DNA from: a bacterium
GTDB lineage: Bacteria > Planctomycetota > UBA1135 > UBA2386
Direction of reading: 5' to 3'
DNA: 64,000 bases
Assembly: GCA_030432695.1 (NCBI GenBank)
Contig: JAUILN010000002.1
Coordinates: 744,001-808,000, forward strand
The notes beneath the pieces were generated by a model. It ran no database searches, was not told the DNA's origin, and was given only the letters and a program-made list of their open reading frames with translations. Numbering within the stretch: the first letter of the stretch is position 1; every line of letters begins with the position of its first letter. Below, piece by piece: positions 54,254 to 63,281 of the stretch. A program made the position numbers and the translations under genes.

Positions 54254-54290
54254 AGGCCTCGCATTCCTCACGGAACGCGGGGCCTTTGTC
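54254..54290 (+). terminator. Rho-independent terminator
   Basis: AGGCCTCGCATTC (54254-54266) pairs with GAACGCGGGGCCT (54273-54285), with one wobble and one mismatch, a 6-nt loop and TTTGTC directly after. It ends the transcript of the secreted protein gene. Confidence 0.75.
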
Positions 54291-54345
54291 GTTGGGGAGC
54301 GTGTCGCTCAGGACCAAACGCGCGACGTGACGGCAACCTGCGCCT

Positions 54346-55284
54346 TCACGACCGTGCGATGATCCGCACGATCGGCACCTGCGGTCGCGCGCGCCAGCGC
54401 ACCGGCAGGATCGTCAACCCCGCACCCCGACCGACGAACAGTCGGCTGCCGTGGGCCTCGAAGGCGCCTTCGACGTAGCCGTAGCGGGTGTGCGCCACCA
54501 GCGCCTTGCCGAACGGGCAGATCTGCCCCGCGTGGGTGTGACCCGACAGGACGAGACTGACCCGGTGCGGCGCGATCTGCGCGAAGTGATCCGGCTGGTG
54601 CGCGAGCACGATCGTGGGCTCGCTCGCCCGTCGCCCCTCGAGCGCCGCCGCGACATCCGGCTGTCCGTCGGTGAGATCGTCGACCCCGCCGAGCCACAGC
54701 GACGACCCGCCGCGGTGAATGCGCAACCCGTGGTTGGCGAGAACCTGCACGCCCCGCGCTTCCAGGAAGTCCTGCCAGGCACCGATGTCGTGGTTCCAGC
54801 GGTGGTCGTGGTTGCCGGCGACCGCGTAGTTGCCGAGCGGCGCATTCAACCGCGCCAGCGCGCGATCGTAGTGGCGCAGTTCCTCCGCGCGGGTGTTGAT
54901 CAGGTCCCCGCCGAAGCACACCAGGTCGGGCTCCTGCGCCATCACCCGCTCGAACAGCCGCTCCAGCTCCGGCGCGCGCATGAAGGCTCCGGCGTGCAGG
55001 TCGGACAGGAAGGCGAGCTTCAGTCCGTCGAGACCTGCGTGCTCGGCCGGCAAGCGGAGCGGCACGTCGGTGAAGTCCAGGTTGCGGAGCTGGGCGCTGT
55101 GCATCGCGTGGCACACGCGGAAATGGTCGAGGAAGCGGCTGACCAGCACGGCCATGCCGTCGACCGCCTCGACCAGCGGACTGCGGACCCTCGGCGGGCC
55201 CGAGCGAAGCCGCGGATTCGCCGGCACCTGCACGAACCGCGAGGTGATCCCGACCCCGGGGAGTTCCGTTGCGACTGCATCCAT
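54346..55284 (-). CDS. Metallophosphoesterase (YkuE-like), twin 1
   Basis: 312 residues. An N-terminal segment of about 85 residues precedes a calcineurin-like domain with the full metal set: FLSDLHAG, FGGDLIN, VAGNHDHRW, VLAHQPDH and SGHTHAGQ. YkuE-type enzymes hydrolyse phosphodiesters in lipids or the envelope. No signal peptide or TM is clear. It is the last gene of the minus-strand operon, 36 nt after its twin, and the same length as it. Confidence 0.9.
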   Translation of the reverse strand: MDAVATELPGVGITSRFVQVPANPRLRSGPPRVRSPLVEAVDGMAVLVSRFLDHFRVCHAMHSAQLRNLDFTDVPLRLPAEHAGLDGLKLAFLSDLHAGAFMRAPELERLFERVMAQEPDLVCFGGDLINTRAEELRHYDRALARLNAPLGNYAVAGNHDHRWNHDIGAWQDFLEARGVQVLANHGLRIHRGGSSLWLGGVDDLTDGQPDVAAALEGRRASEPTIVLAHQPDHFAQIAPHRVSLVLSGHTHAGQICPFGKALVAHTRYGYVEGAFEAHGSRLFVGRGAGLTILPVRWRARPQVPIVRIIARS

Positions 55285-55320
55285 GACTGCCGAAGGAATC
55301 GACAGTCCTGGGCACCGCCC

Positions 55321-56259
55321 TTAGCGAGACAACGAGCCGGCGTTGGCAAGGCCGACAGCGCTGTCGCGAACTTCGACACGTTCGACGCCGCGCGCCCAAT
55401 CGAGCACCACGACCTCGGGCGGTGCCCCGATCCGCAGCGGCAGGATCGCCGCCCCCACGCCACGCCCCACGTACAGCGTCGATGCTCCGCTGCGATGGAC
55501 ACCGCGGTGGTAGCCACGGGCCGAGTGCCGGAGCAGCACCCGCCCGAACGGTGCGACCTGTCCGCCGTGAGTGTGGCCGGACAGGACCAGGACGCCTTCC
55601 GGCAGCAGCGCGGCCAGCTCGTCGAAGCAGTCCGGGTGGTGGGAGAGCACCAGCACCGGGTCGCCGTCCGTCCGTCCCTGGATCGCCGACTCAGGCCGGG
55701 GATCACCTTCGGCCAGATCGTCGATCCCCCCGAGCCACAGCACGGACTGCCCCTCGCGTTCGATCTGCCGACCCGCGTTCACCAGCACTTCGGCGCCCGC
55801 CTCGGACAGGGCGTCGTGGAACGCCGACAACCCGATCCCCGGGAAGCGCTCGTGGTTGCCCGGCACCGCGAACCACCGCAGGCCGGGTCGCGAACGCTCT
55901 TGGATCAGGACGCGCCAGGCGCGCAGCTCCGCAGCGCGGGTGTGCACGAGGTCGCCGCCGAGCAGGATCAGGTCGGGACGCAGCTCGTCGACGCGATCGA
56001 ACAGTTCTTGGAGATCCGCCGCCGTCAAGTAGCTACCGACGTGGACGTCCGACAGGAACACCGCGCGCAGTCCATCGAGTCCTGACGCGGATGCGGGCAC
56101 CACCAGTCGCGTCCACACCAACCCGCGCCGGAACTGCCGCCGGTAGAACCACCGGCACGGCGGGATCGCGTGAAGCAGCCGATTGGCGGATGCCACCGCA
56201 TGGGCGACGACCCGCTTCCACCACGGGCGGTCGGCGCCGAACCACGCGTCGCTCCTCAC
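55321..56259 (-). CDS. Metallophosphoesterase (YkuE-like), twin 2
   Basis: 312 residues, parallel in layout to the following gene: a basic N-terminal segment (WWKRVVAHAVASANRLL), then FLSDVHVG, LGGDLVH, VPGNHERF, VLSHHPDC and SGHTHGGQ. The GNHD motif is GNHE, a tolerated variant. Its GTG start overlaps the NtrC regulator stop by 4 nt (GTGA), so it is co-translated with a two-component system, suggesting the phosphoesterase acts in the same response. Confidence 0.9.
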   Translation of the reverse strand: MRSDAWFGADRPWWKRVVAHAVASANRLLHAIPPCRWFYRRQFRRGLVWTRLVVPASASGLDGLRAVFLSDVHVGSYLTAADLQELFDRVDELRPDLILLGGDLVHTRAAELRAWRVLIQERSRPGLRWFAVPGNHERFPGIGLSAFHDALSEAGAEVLVNAGRQIEREGQSVLWLGGIDDLAEGDPRPESAIQGRTDGDPVLVLSHHPDCFDELAALLPEGVLVLSGHTHGGQVAPFGRVLLRHSARGYHRGVHRSGASTLYVGRGVGAAILPLRIGAPPEVVVLDWARGVERVEVRDSAVGLANAGSLSR

Positions 56260-57626
56260 GACCGCACAGGTCCGACCGATTCCGCCTCGCGCTCTTCGAT
56301 CGCTCGCAGCCGGTTGAACAGGGTGCGCACGCCGATACCCAGCACCTTGGCGGCACGCGTACGGTTGCCCTCGCAGTCGGCCAGCGTCGCCTCGATCAAC
56401 GCATCCTCCACCGCGCGCAGCGGCGTGCCGACCAACGAGTGGATCGGATCGCCGCCGAGGCCGCGGTCGGGCGACGCTCCGCCGACCCAGCGACCGAGCA
56501 GCTCACCATCCACGACCGAACCCTCGGCCAGCAGGGAGGCTCGCTGGACCACGTTCTGCAGCTCGCGCACGTTGCCCGGCCAATCGTGATGCCGGAGCAG
56601 GTCGCGCGCCTGAGCGTCGAACTCGAGCCCGGCACGCAGGAAGCTCTCGGCGAGCGGCACGACGTCTTCGGGACGCGACCGGAGCGGTGGCAGGGTGATC
56701 GGCACGACCGCCAGTCGGTAGTAGAGATCCTCGCGGAATCGACCCTCGCGCACTTCGCGCTCGAGGTCACGGTTGGTGGCGACGACCAGTCGCACGTCGA
56801 CCTTCACCGGACGGCTCCCGCCGACCCGCACCAGCTCGCCCTCCTGCACCACGCGCAGCAGCTTCGCCTGCAGCGCGGGCGCCATCTCGCCGACCTCGTC
56901 GAGGAACAGCGTGCCACCGTCGGCACCCTCGAAGCAGCCCTGTCGCCGTCGAACCGCACCGGTGAACGCCCCGGCCTCGTGGCCGAAGAACTCGCTCTCC
57001 ATCAGGCCTTCAGGCACCGCGGCGGTGTTGACCTTCACCAAGGGTCCGTCGGCCCGGTCGCTGCGGCGATGGATCTCCGCGGCGATCCGCTCCTTGCCGG
57101 TCCCGCTCTCGCCCTGCAGCAACACCGTCGCACGGCTCGCCGCGACCCGCTCCACGGTCGCCAGCACCTCGTGCATCGCCTCGGAGTGGACCAGGAGGTC
57201 GGGCGCGAACGTCGAACGGCTGCGGTGGAAGCGATTCTCGCGCAGCAGACGCGCGCGCTCCTGCACCCGGACCAGGCACAGCTCGAGGTCCTCCAGCGCC
57301 ACCGGCTTCTCGAGGATGTCGTCGGCGCCGCCGCGCAGCACCTCGGTGGCCACGCTCAACGTGCCGTGCGCGGTCACCAGGACCACGGGGAGGTCGGGAT
57401 CCCGTCGTTTCACCGCGCGCAGCACCCCGAGACCATCGGTCGCGCCGGGCATCCGTAGGTCGGTGAACACCAGATCGAAGGCCGACGCCGCCTCCAGAAC
57501 ATGCAGAGCCGCGTCGCCGCTGTCCGCGAGCACCACCTCGTGTCCGAGCAGAGAGAGCGCATCGCCGAGGAAGTCGCGGCCGATCGCCTCGTCGTCGACC
57601 ACCAGGATCCGCAGTGTGACGCTCAT
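56256..57626 (-). CDS. NtrC-family sigma-54-dependent response regulator
   Basis: 456 residues. The receiver (about 5-125) has D11, D12 and acceptor D56 (FTDLRMPG) with the lysine in ILEKPV. The AAA+ domain has Walker [15 protein letters not shown], Walker B LFLDEVGE and DWPGNVREL. The Fis-type HTH is in [20 protein letters not shown]. It is coupled by ATGA to its kinase upstream and by GTGA to a phosphoesterase downstream. Phosphorylation should let it drive sigma-54 promoters; I could not identify a convincing one nearby. Confidence 0.95.
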   Translation of the reverse strand: MSVTLRILVVDDEAIGRDFLGDALSLLGHEVVLADSGDAALHVLEAASAFDLVFTDLRMPGATDGLGVLRAVKRRDPDLPVVLVTAHGTLSVATEVLRGGADDILEKPVALEDLELCLVRVQERARLLRENRFHRSRSTFAPDLLVHSEAMHEVLATVERVAASRATVLLQGESGTGKERIAAEIHRRSDRADGPLVKVNTAAVPEGLMESEFFGHEAGAFTGAVRRRQGCFEGADGGTLFLDEVGEMAPALQAKLLRVVQEGELVRVGGSRPVKVDVRLVVATNRDLEREVREGRFREDLYYRLAVVPITLPPLRSRPEDVVPLAESFLRAGLEFDAQARDLLRHHDWPGNVRELQNVVQRASLLAEGSVVDGELLGRWVGGASPDRGLGGDPIHSLVGTPLRAVEDALIEATLADCEGNRTRAAKVLGIGVRTLFNRLRAIEEREAESVGPVRS

Positions 57627-58774
57627 GCCCCGCCCTTTGGCGTCGACGGCCATTCGATGCGAAACCGTGCACCGGGAAGATCGCGGTCGACGAGTGCGAT
57701 CCGCCCCCCCAGGAACGCCAGCGCTCGGGCGGACAGGGCCAGACCCAGTCCACTGCCACGCTCCTTGGAACTCACGAATGGGTCGAAGAGCCGCGCGGCC
57801 AACGCTTCGGGAACCCCGGGACCGTCATCGACCAGGGTCGCCACCAGTCGATCACTCTCGCGCGCCACGGATCCCTGCACCGCGACGGGTCGCTCGCCGC
57901 AGGCTTCCTGGGCGTTGCGCAACAGGTTGACGAGCACCCGGCCGAGCACCGTCGGATCGCACAGCACAGCCAGCTCGCCGTCGAATACCAGCTGCGTCCG
58001 TGCCAACCCCGCCTCGATCCGCGCCTGCTCGAGGATCTCGCCGAACGGACGCAGCGCTGCGGCGGCGCGCCCCTCCGGTCGCGCGAAGGCCAACATCGCC
58101 GCCACGATCTCGTCGGCCGCGGCGATACCCTCTCGCACGCGACCGGCGAAGCGCCGCAGCTGCGCGGGGTCGTCGGTGCGTTCCATCAGCGACGCGTAGC
58201 CTGCCACGCCATGCAGCGGATTGCGGATCTCGTGGGCGACTCCGAGCGCCAACTCGCTGAGGCCGGCCAATCGGTCGAGCCGCTCCACCTCCTGCTCCAG
58301 CGAGACCACGCGACTGCGGTCTTCGATCACCAGCAATCCTCCGCCGGTCGGCAGCGGCACGCGCTGCACGCGCAACGCGACGCCGGCCACCCGCGACTCG
58401 CCCGCGTCGAGCTGAGTCCAGCCGATTCCAGCCGTGGCCACCTCGATGCGCTCGGCCTCGGCATTGCGCCAGACGACGGCGCCGTCGGCATCCAGCGCGA
58501 CGACTGCGACCGGCAATGCACCGAGAATCGCCTCGCGCTCGTCGAGGGTCCGCCGCAGCCGCTCGTTGGTACGGGCCAACTCCAGATCGATGGCCTCCGC
58601 CCGCGCCGCGAGCCGCGCGTGACTCGCCTCGAGCCGTCGCGCCGCGGCAACGAAACTCGAGAAGCCCTCGGCCAGCTCCGACCCTGTGAGCCCGCCAGAG
58701 AGGATCGCCTCCTGCGGCCCGATCTGCATCGACGTCGACTTCATGACGGCGCCCTTCATCGAGTCAGTCTTCAT
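57623..58774 (-). CDS. PAS-domain histidine kinase (NtrB-like)
   Basis: 383 residues. A coiled coil (about 35-80) leads to a PAS domain (ILGALPVAVVALDADGAVVWRNAEAE). HisKA follows with ALGVAHEIRNPLHG (H181), then HATPase_c with NLLRNAQEA, DDGPGVPEALAARLFDPFVSSKERGSGLGLALS. There is no TM, so it senses a cytoplasmic signal or a partner. It phosphorylates the coupled NtrC regulator. Four in-frame Met codons lie in the first 16 residues; the first overlaps the upstream stop (ATGA) and is taken as the start. Confidence 0.93.
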   Translation of the reverse strand: MKTDSMKGAVMKSTSMQIGPQEAILSGGLTGSELAEGFSSFVAAARRLEASHARLAARAEAIDLELARTNERLRRTLDEREAILGALPVAVVALDADGAVVWRNAEAERIEVATAGIGWTQLDAGESRVAGVALRVQRVPLPTGGGLLVIEDRSRVVSLEQEVERLDRLAGLSELALGVAHEIRNPLHGVAGYASLMERTDDPAQLRRFAGRVREGIAAADEIVAAMLAFARPEGRAAAALRPFGEILEQARIEAGLARTQLVFDGELAVLCDPTVLGRVLVNLLRNAQEACGERPVAVQGSVARESDRLVATLVDDGPGVPEALAARLFDPFVSSKERGSGLGLALSARALAFLGGRIALVDRDLPGARFRIEWPSTPKGGA

Positions 58775-59787
58775 CGCAGTGGCAACGGGATCTCGTCGGG
58801 ATCACGCCGCGGCCGCCAGCCACGGTTGTCGTCGAGCCAGTGCATCACGGTGCGCGCCGTCTGGGCAGCGCGCCCCCACGCGCCGTAGCCCACCGTGCCA
58901 TCCGGCGCGGTCTCCTGGTCGAGCGCCATCACCTGCACGTAGCGCGAGTCGGCCGCGGCCAGGTCGCCCAATCGCTCCAGGGTGCAGGCCAGTCCGAACA
59001 GCTCGCGCACGGTCGCGAGGTCCTGCTCGCGCAGTGACTCGAACGACGCCCTGGCATCCTCGAACCGTTTCGTCGCAGCTCCCTTCAGCTCCTCCGCGCG
59101 CGAGCCGTCGCCGTCCCGGGCTGCCCGTTCGGCATCGCGAGCCAGCAGATTGCCGGCGCGCAGCAGTGCGAAGCCGAGCGCGCTCGCGTCGCCAGCGCCC
59201 TGCACGAACACCGCCGGCCGCGAAGTACGCGCGCCGGACCCCGCCTGGTGATCCTCCGCGGTCGCGTCGTCGGACTCGACGCCCTCCGTGGATTCGGCCC
59301 GCTGTGCGGCTCGCTGCGCGGCGGTCGCAGCACGTGCCCGGGCGACCAGGTCCTCCAGCTCGGAGCGCGCCGGCACCTCGGACTGGACGAGCACCAGATC
59401 TTCCCGAGTCGCCCGTTCCTCGGCGGCTGTGCGCAGAGCCTCTGCCTGCTCTGCCAACTCGGCGTGACGCCGCGCCAGTCGGGCCACCGCAGCGCGCTCG
59501 GCATCGAGCCGCTCCGGGCCGCCGAACCGCGCAGCCTCCCGCTCCGCCACCGTCGGCTCGAACAGGCTCTCGCGAACTTCCAGGCCGAGGTCGAGCTGGA
59601 TGCGAGCTTCGAACAGCTGCTCCTCGTGCCGCACCGCAGCCGAGAGCCGCTCCCGCAGCGCCTTCAGGAGTTCATGATCCTGGGACCGGGCCGCACGCTG
59701 ACCGACCGCTGGTGCGGCGACCCACGCGGCCGCGAGGCAGACCAACACGACGAGCCATCGCCGAGATACGGGACCAGACCGTTTCAT
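58771..59787 (-). CDS. Secreted coiled-coil/helical-repeat protein
   Basis: 338 residues. A signal peptide (RRWLVVLVCLAAAWVAAPAVGQ) is followed by a long acidic coiled coil (about 30-160), a Gly/Ser linker, and paired TPR-like helices (AAADSRYVQVMALDQE). It is probably periplasmic. It sits between a repeat protein and the histidine kinase, joined to both by ATGA overlaps. The location suggests an envelope component of the signalling unit. I recognise no family. Confidence 0.8.
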   Translation of the reverse strand: MKRSGPVSRRWLVVLVCLAAAWVAAPAVGQRAARSQDHELLKALRERLSAAVRHEEQLFEARIQLDLGLEVRESLFEPTVAEREAARFGGPERLDAERAAVARLARRHAELAEQAEALRTAAEERATREDLVLVQSEVPARSELEDLVARARAATAAQRAAQRAESTEGVESDDATAEDHQAGSGARTSRPAVFVQGAGDASALGFALLRAGNLLARDAERAARDGDGSRAEELKGAATKRFEDARASFESLREQDLATVRELFGLACTLERLGDLAAADSRYVQVMALDQETAPDGTVGYGAWGRAAQTARTVMHWLDDNRGWRPRRDPDEIPLPLR

Positions 59788-61418
59788 CGGATCACTCCCC
59801 GCCAGGCATCCGCGGCCCGCTCGATGTCGCCGAGCGCGTCGTAGGCCTGCCCGAACAGCTCCGCGACCCGCCGCTGTAGCTCGGTGCTGGAGATCTTCGC
59901 CGCCAGGCCACGCGCCTGCTCCGGGAAGCCGTGCAGCGATCCGGTGTCGAGGCCCTGTTCGTACAACGCTTCGATCGTCTCCAGACGCGCTCGGTCTCCG
60001 ACCTCGTCACCCCGACCGACGATCCGCTCCAACACCGACACCGCCTTCTGATAGCGCCCTCGTTCCCGCAGGCGCGCCGCGAGGAACAGCGCCAACTCGG
60101 CTTCCCGCTCGGGGTCCTTGCGCACCTCCACCTCGAGCTCGAGGAAGGCGCGCTCCTCGTCGCCGAGCGCCAGCATGGTCCGTGCCCACAGCTCGGATGA
60201 CCGACGAGCCCACACACCGTCGAGTCCCCGTCCGGTCTCGCGCGCGGCGAACGCCGCGGCCCGCGCCTGCAGGTAGCGCTCGCCGGCGAGGTAGGCGTCG
60301 CCGAGTGCCACGAACGCGACCGGTCGGTCGGCGTGCTCCTCGTCGACCAACTCGAAGTAACGCTCCAGATCGCGAACCGCCTCGCGGTGCCGGCCGAGCA
60401 GTTGCGCCACCGCACCGCGGAGGAACGCGTGGTCCGCGCGCTGCGAGGTCGACATGTCGACGGCCTTCCACGCCTCGTCGAGCGTGGCGAGCACCGAGGC
60501 GGACTCGGTCGGACGATCGAGCCTGAACCACGCCCGGGCGAGCAGCAGGTAGACGTCGACCACTTCCGGATTGCCGGCCACGTAGAGCGAGCGCTTGCCG
60601 AGTTCGGAGATGCACTCCTCGTAGCGGGCCTGCGCGAGCAGCAGGCGGCCGAGCAGGACCGTCGCCCGCACCGCCTCGGGCCTGCCGGGATGCAGCCGGG
60701 TCAGCTCGCGCGCCCGACGCTCGCACTCCGCGTAGTAAGAGGAGCCGAGTTCGAGATAGCACTCCGCCATCCGCAGCAGCGCGGTCGGAATCGACGCGGC
60801 GTGTGGCGCCAGCGCATAGGCCTCCTCGAGGACCCGCGTCGCGGCCTCCAACTCGCCCTGGCCACGCAGCAGCTCGGCGACATCGATGCGCGCATCGACG
60901 GCCTCGACCGCGTCGGGATCCGCGGCTCGCTCGCTGTTCTCGAGAAACCGCTCGTACCAGTCGAGCGCCGAGCGCCGCAGCCGGGCACGACCGACCTCGG
61001 TGACTGCATCGGGTACCTCGACCACCACCAGGTCGACCTGGACCCGGCCCAGGTCGTCGTTGCGCTGGTTGACGACCACGTCGGCGCCGCCCGCGACGGC
61101 GATGAGCTGCGCCGCGGCGCGCGGCTCCAGGTCGTCGAAGGCGAGGTCGACGATCTCGCCGGCCAACTGCTCGCCGAGCGCATCCACCTGCCAGCGCAGC
61201 CGCCAACCCAGCGCCGAGGCGAGTTCCCGTAACGCGCGGTCGCAGGGCATCGCCGGCCGGTTGGCCGCGACCGACACCCGGTCCTCGTCGCGCCGGACGG
61301 TGAACGTCGTCAGCACCCCCTGGGGAACCGGCAGGTCCTGTGCCGGCACCGTGCACCATGCACCGAGGCCGGCGACCAGCCAGGAACCGAGCCGGTGGCG
61401 CGCGTCGGTCCGACTCAT
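59784..61418 (-). CDS. Periplasmic TPR protein with STN-like N-terminal domain
   Basis: 544 residues. A signal peptide (SWLVAGLGAWCTVPAQ) precedes a segment of about 70 residues, PCDRALRELASALGWRLRWQVDAL...LAFDDLEPRAAAQLIAVAGG, which has the order of a secretin/TonB short N-terminal (STN) domain. About nine TPR-type repeats follow (such as DVAELLRGQGELEAATRVLEE and FVALGDAYLAGERYLQARAAA). STN domains dock outer-membrane gates, so the protein may bridge an envelope complex. It overlaps both neighbours by 4 nt. Confidence 0.82.
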   Translation of the reverse strand: MSRTDARHRLGSWLVAGLGAWCTVPAQDLPVPQGVLTTFTVRRDEDRVSVAANRPAMPCDRALRELASALGWRLRWQVDALGEQLAGEIVDLAFDDLEPRAAAQLIAVAGGADVVVNQRNDDLGRVQVDLVVVEVPDAVTEVGRARLRRSALDWYERFLENSERAADPDAVEAVDARIDVAELLRGQGELEAATRVLEEAYALAPHAASIPTALLRMAECYLELGSSYYAECERRARELTRLHPGRPEAVRATVLLGRLLLAQARYEECISELGKRSLYVAGNPEVVDVYLLLARAWFRLDRPTESASVLATLDEAWKAVDMSTSQRADHAFLRGAVAQLLGRHREAVRDLERYFELVDEEHADRPVAFVALGDAYLAGERYLQARAAAFAARETGRGLDGVWARRSSELWARTMLALGDEERAFLELEVEVRKDPEREAELALFLAARLRERGRYQKAVSVLERIVGRGDEVGDRARLETIEALYEQGLDTGSLHGFPEQARGLAAKISSTELQRRVAELFGQAYDALGDIERAADAWRGVIR

Positions 61419-62272
61419 CGATCGCTCTCCTGCACCCCGGCATCGGCCTGCTGGCGGTAGCCATCGCCCATCTGCAGCCAGGCCTCGTCGAGCAGGGCCC
61501 GCATGCCCGGCGACATCGTGTCCTGCTGCAGCAGAAAGCGCGCGTAGGCCCGACGGACCGCGAGATGGTCGCCGCGCGCCTGCGCCGATCGTGCCGCCTG
61601 CAGGAGTTCCTCGGCGAGGTAGGCCTGCTGGGTCCCCGGCCGCGCGAGACGCTCGTGCTCGAGCGCGGCACCGAGGTTGCCCGCCTTGCGCTGATAGTAG
61701 GCGACCTGCGCGTGCACCAGCCGACGCACGCCCTCGTCGAGGTGTTCGTGCCGCTCGAGATAGTGAATCAGCAGGTCACAGGCGAGAGCGAAGTCGCCGT
61801 CGAGCGCGACCAGCATCGCCTGCTGGTAGGTGGAGTCGTCGGGTAGTCCGAGCGCTTCGCCGCGGTGGGCCTGGTCGAACGAGCGTGCGGCGACCGTCGC
61901 AACGCGGTCGATGCTCCCGCTGGGCTCGTAATCACCCGCGCCCTGCCCCGCCGGCGCCGGGCGAGGCAAGGCCAACAGCCCGAGCGCCAGCAGCACCGTA
62001 CCGATCAGCACTCCCTGCAAGACCCTCAGCCGACGCGCATCGAGCACGGATCGCCGGGTCTCAGTCTCGGGACCGATCGTACGCGCCGCGGCCTCCTGCT
62101 CGGCGAGCGCGCGCCGCGCCTCGGCACGTGCGCGCTCGTCGAGCGAACCGCGTCGGGCCGCGGAGCCGTCCTCACGCATGAGCTCGGCGAGGTTGTCGCC
62201 CTGCTGGGCTTCGGCTTCCACACCGGTCGCCGCGGCTTCGTGCTCCAGTGGTTCGCGCTCGTGTTCGCTCAT
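61415..62272 (-). CDS. Single-pass membrane protein with periplasmic helical repeats
   Basis: 285 residues. An acidic cytoplasmic N-terminus of about 80 residues with a coiled helix is followed by one TM (about 84-103, VLQGVLIGTVLLALGLLALP). The outer part has TPR-like helices (YQQAMLVALDGDFALACDLLIHYLERHEHLDEGVRR, AYYQRKAGNLGAALEHERLA). It is the first gene of the coupled operon; GGGAG precedes the ATG by 7 nt. With its cytoplasmic and periplasmic parts it could connect the envelope repeat proteins to the soluble kinase. Confidence 0.8.
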   Translation of the reverse strand: MSEHEREPLEHEAAATGVEAEAQQGDNLAELMREDGSAARRGSLDERARAEARRALAEQEAAARTIGPETETRRSVLDARRLRVLQGVLIGTVLLALGLLALPRPAPAGQGAGDYEPSGSIDRVATVAARSFDQAHRGEALGLPDDSTYQQAMLVALDGDFALACDLLIHYLERHEHLDEGVRRLVHAQVAYYQRKAGNLGAALEHERLARPGTQQAYLAEELLQAARSAQARGDHLAVRRAYARFLLQQDTMSPGMRALLDEAWLQMGDGYRQQADAGVQESDR

Positions 62273-62296
62273 CCTCGACTCCCGACAGGGGGCGGA

Positions 62297-62315
62297 GTCG
62301 GCAAGCCTTGCCGAC
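62297..62315. promoter_or_regulatory. Palindrome upstream of the TPR/kinase operon
   Basis: GTCGGCAAGCCTTGCCGAC, a perfect inverted repeat with a single central base, 25 nt upstream of the first start codon. It is either an operator for a dimeric regulator or a small hairpin in the leader. No T-run follows on either strand, which argues against a terminator. Confidence 0.45.
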
Positions 62316-62369
62316 CTCGTCCTACTCATCGGCAGCCGAAGGCCCGATCCGAAGAGAACCGTCGGGCGT

Positions 62370-63281
62370 TCAGGCCGAAGCCCACAACAGGGCTGCAGGC
62401 CCGTCGACCGACGGACCCGGGGGAAGCCATGCCGGCAACGGGGCTTCGAGCGCCACGAGTGCACGCCGCATCGCCGGCTCGAGTCCCAGACACGCCACGC
62501 AGCCGGCAGCACGCGCCGACCCGATGCGCCCCGCGAGTCGCACCGCGTCGGCGGACCACGGCGAGCAGTCGAGGGCGAACGGCCGGCGCGGCCACGGGAC
62601 CGGCGCGGCCGGGTCCGCTTCCAGTGCCACCACCACCTCGATGCCGGCGGGTCGGCCGTCGGCGTATAGACGCCAGCGGGCGAGGCGGGTCAGCGGGTCG
62701 ATCTGCAGGTCGCCGCCGAGACGCTCCAGTGCGTCGGCAACCTCCTCCGGCACGCGCAGGATCTCGACTTCGACGATCCCACCCCGCTCGTGGACCTCGC
62801 CCTCGGTGCCGGGTGGCAGCAGCGCCACCGCCGATTCGAGGATCTCCTGGACGTCGCGGCTGGTGACGCGAGAGCTGGCGTCGAGCGACCAGGCTTCCGA
62901 GCCATCGACGGGCTGGAGAACGGCCCGATCGTCGCCCACTCGACGCGACTCAGCGCCGAGCAGCAGGCTCAGCTCCTCGACCAACGCGGCGGGTCGGACC
63001 GGCTTGGAGAGCACCCGCCGGACCGCGGGATGGTCGTCGACCTCTTCCGGCGATCCGCTGATGACCACACAGGGTCGGTCGCCGGCCGCCTCCAGGATGG
63101 GCCGGGCGTCCTGTCCGTGCAGGCGCCAGTCGGTGACGACGACCTCGTAACGGAACTCCACGAGCCGCTCGACGGCGTCGTGGACCGATCCCACCGCGTG
63201 GACTTCATGACCCTTCAATCCCAGGAAGGCCGCCAGACCTTCGCGGATCCCGACCTCGTCCTCGACCAGCAGGATGGTCAC
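62370..63281 (-). CDS. Response regulator with an unrecognised output domain
   Basis: 303 residues. The receiver (1-109) has E7, D8, acceptor D51 (VVTDWRL) and lysine in LSKPVRP. The remaining 190 residues have no helix-turn-helix, GGDEF, AAA+ or HD motif; they hold predicted alpha/beta segments such as RDVQEILESAVALLPPG and ARWRLYADGRPAGIEVVVAL, and could be a degenerate ATPase-type fold. GTG start, overlapping the kinase stop (GTGA). The output domain is the open question; it may act by protein contact rather than by DNA binding. Confidence 0.8.
   Translation of the reverse strand: MTILLVEDEVGIREGLAAFLGLKGHEVHAVGSVHDAVERLVEFRYEVVVTDWRLHGQDARPILEAAGDRPCVVISGSPEEVDDHPAVRRVLSKPVRPAALVEELSLLLGAESRRVGDDRAVLQPVDGSEAWSLDASSRVTSRDVQEILESAVALLPPGTEGEVHERGGIVEVEILRVPEEVADALERLGGDLQIDPLTRLARWRLYADGRPAGIEVVVALEADPAAPVPWPRRPFALDCSPWSADAVRLAGRIGSARAAGCVACLGLEPAMRRALVALEAPLPAWLPPGPSVDGPAALLWASA

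Noticed and set aside
54451..56085. 544-codon plus-strand frame
   Set aside because: It is a shadow opposite the two metallophosphoesterase genes, which have all their catalytic motifs on the minus strand.
62273..62369. Sigma-54 promoter for the large operon
   Set aside because: I looked for GG-N10-GC in the gap; the nearest match (GGCAAGGCTTGC) has 8-nt spacing and is part of the palindrome.
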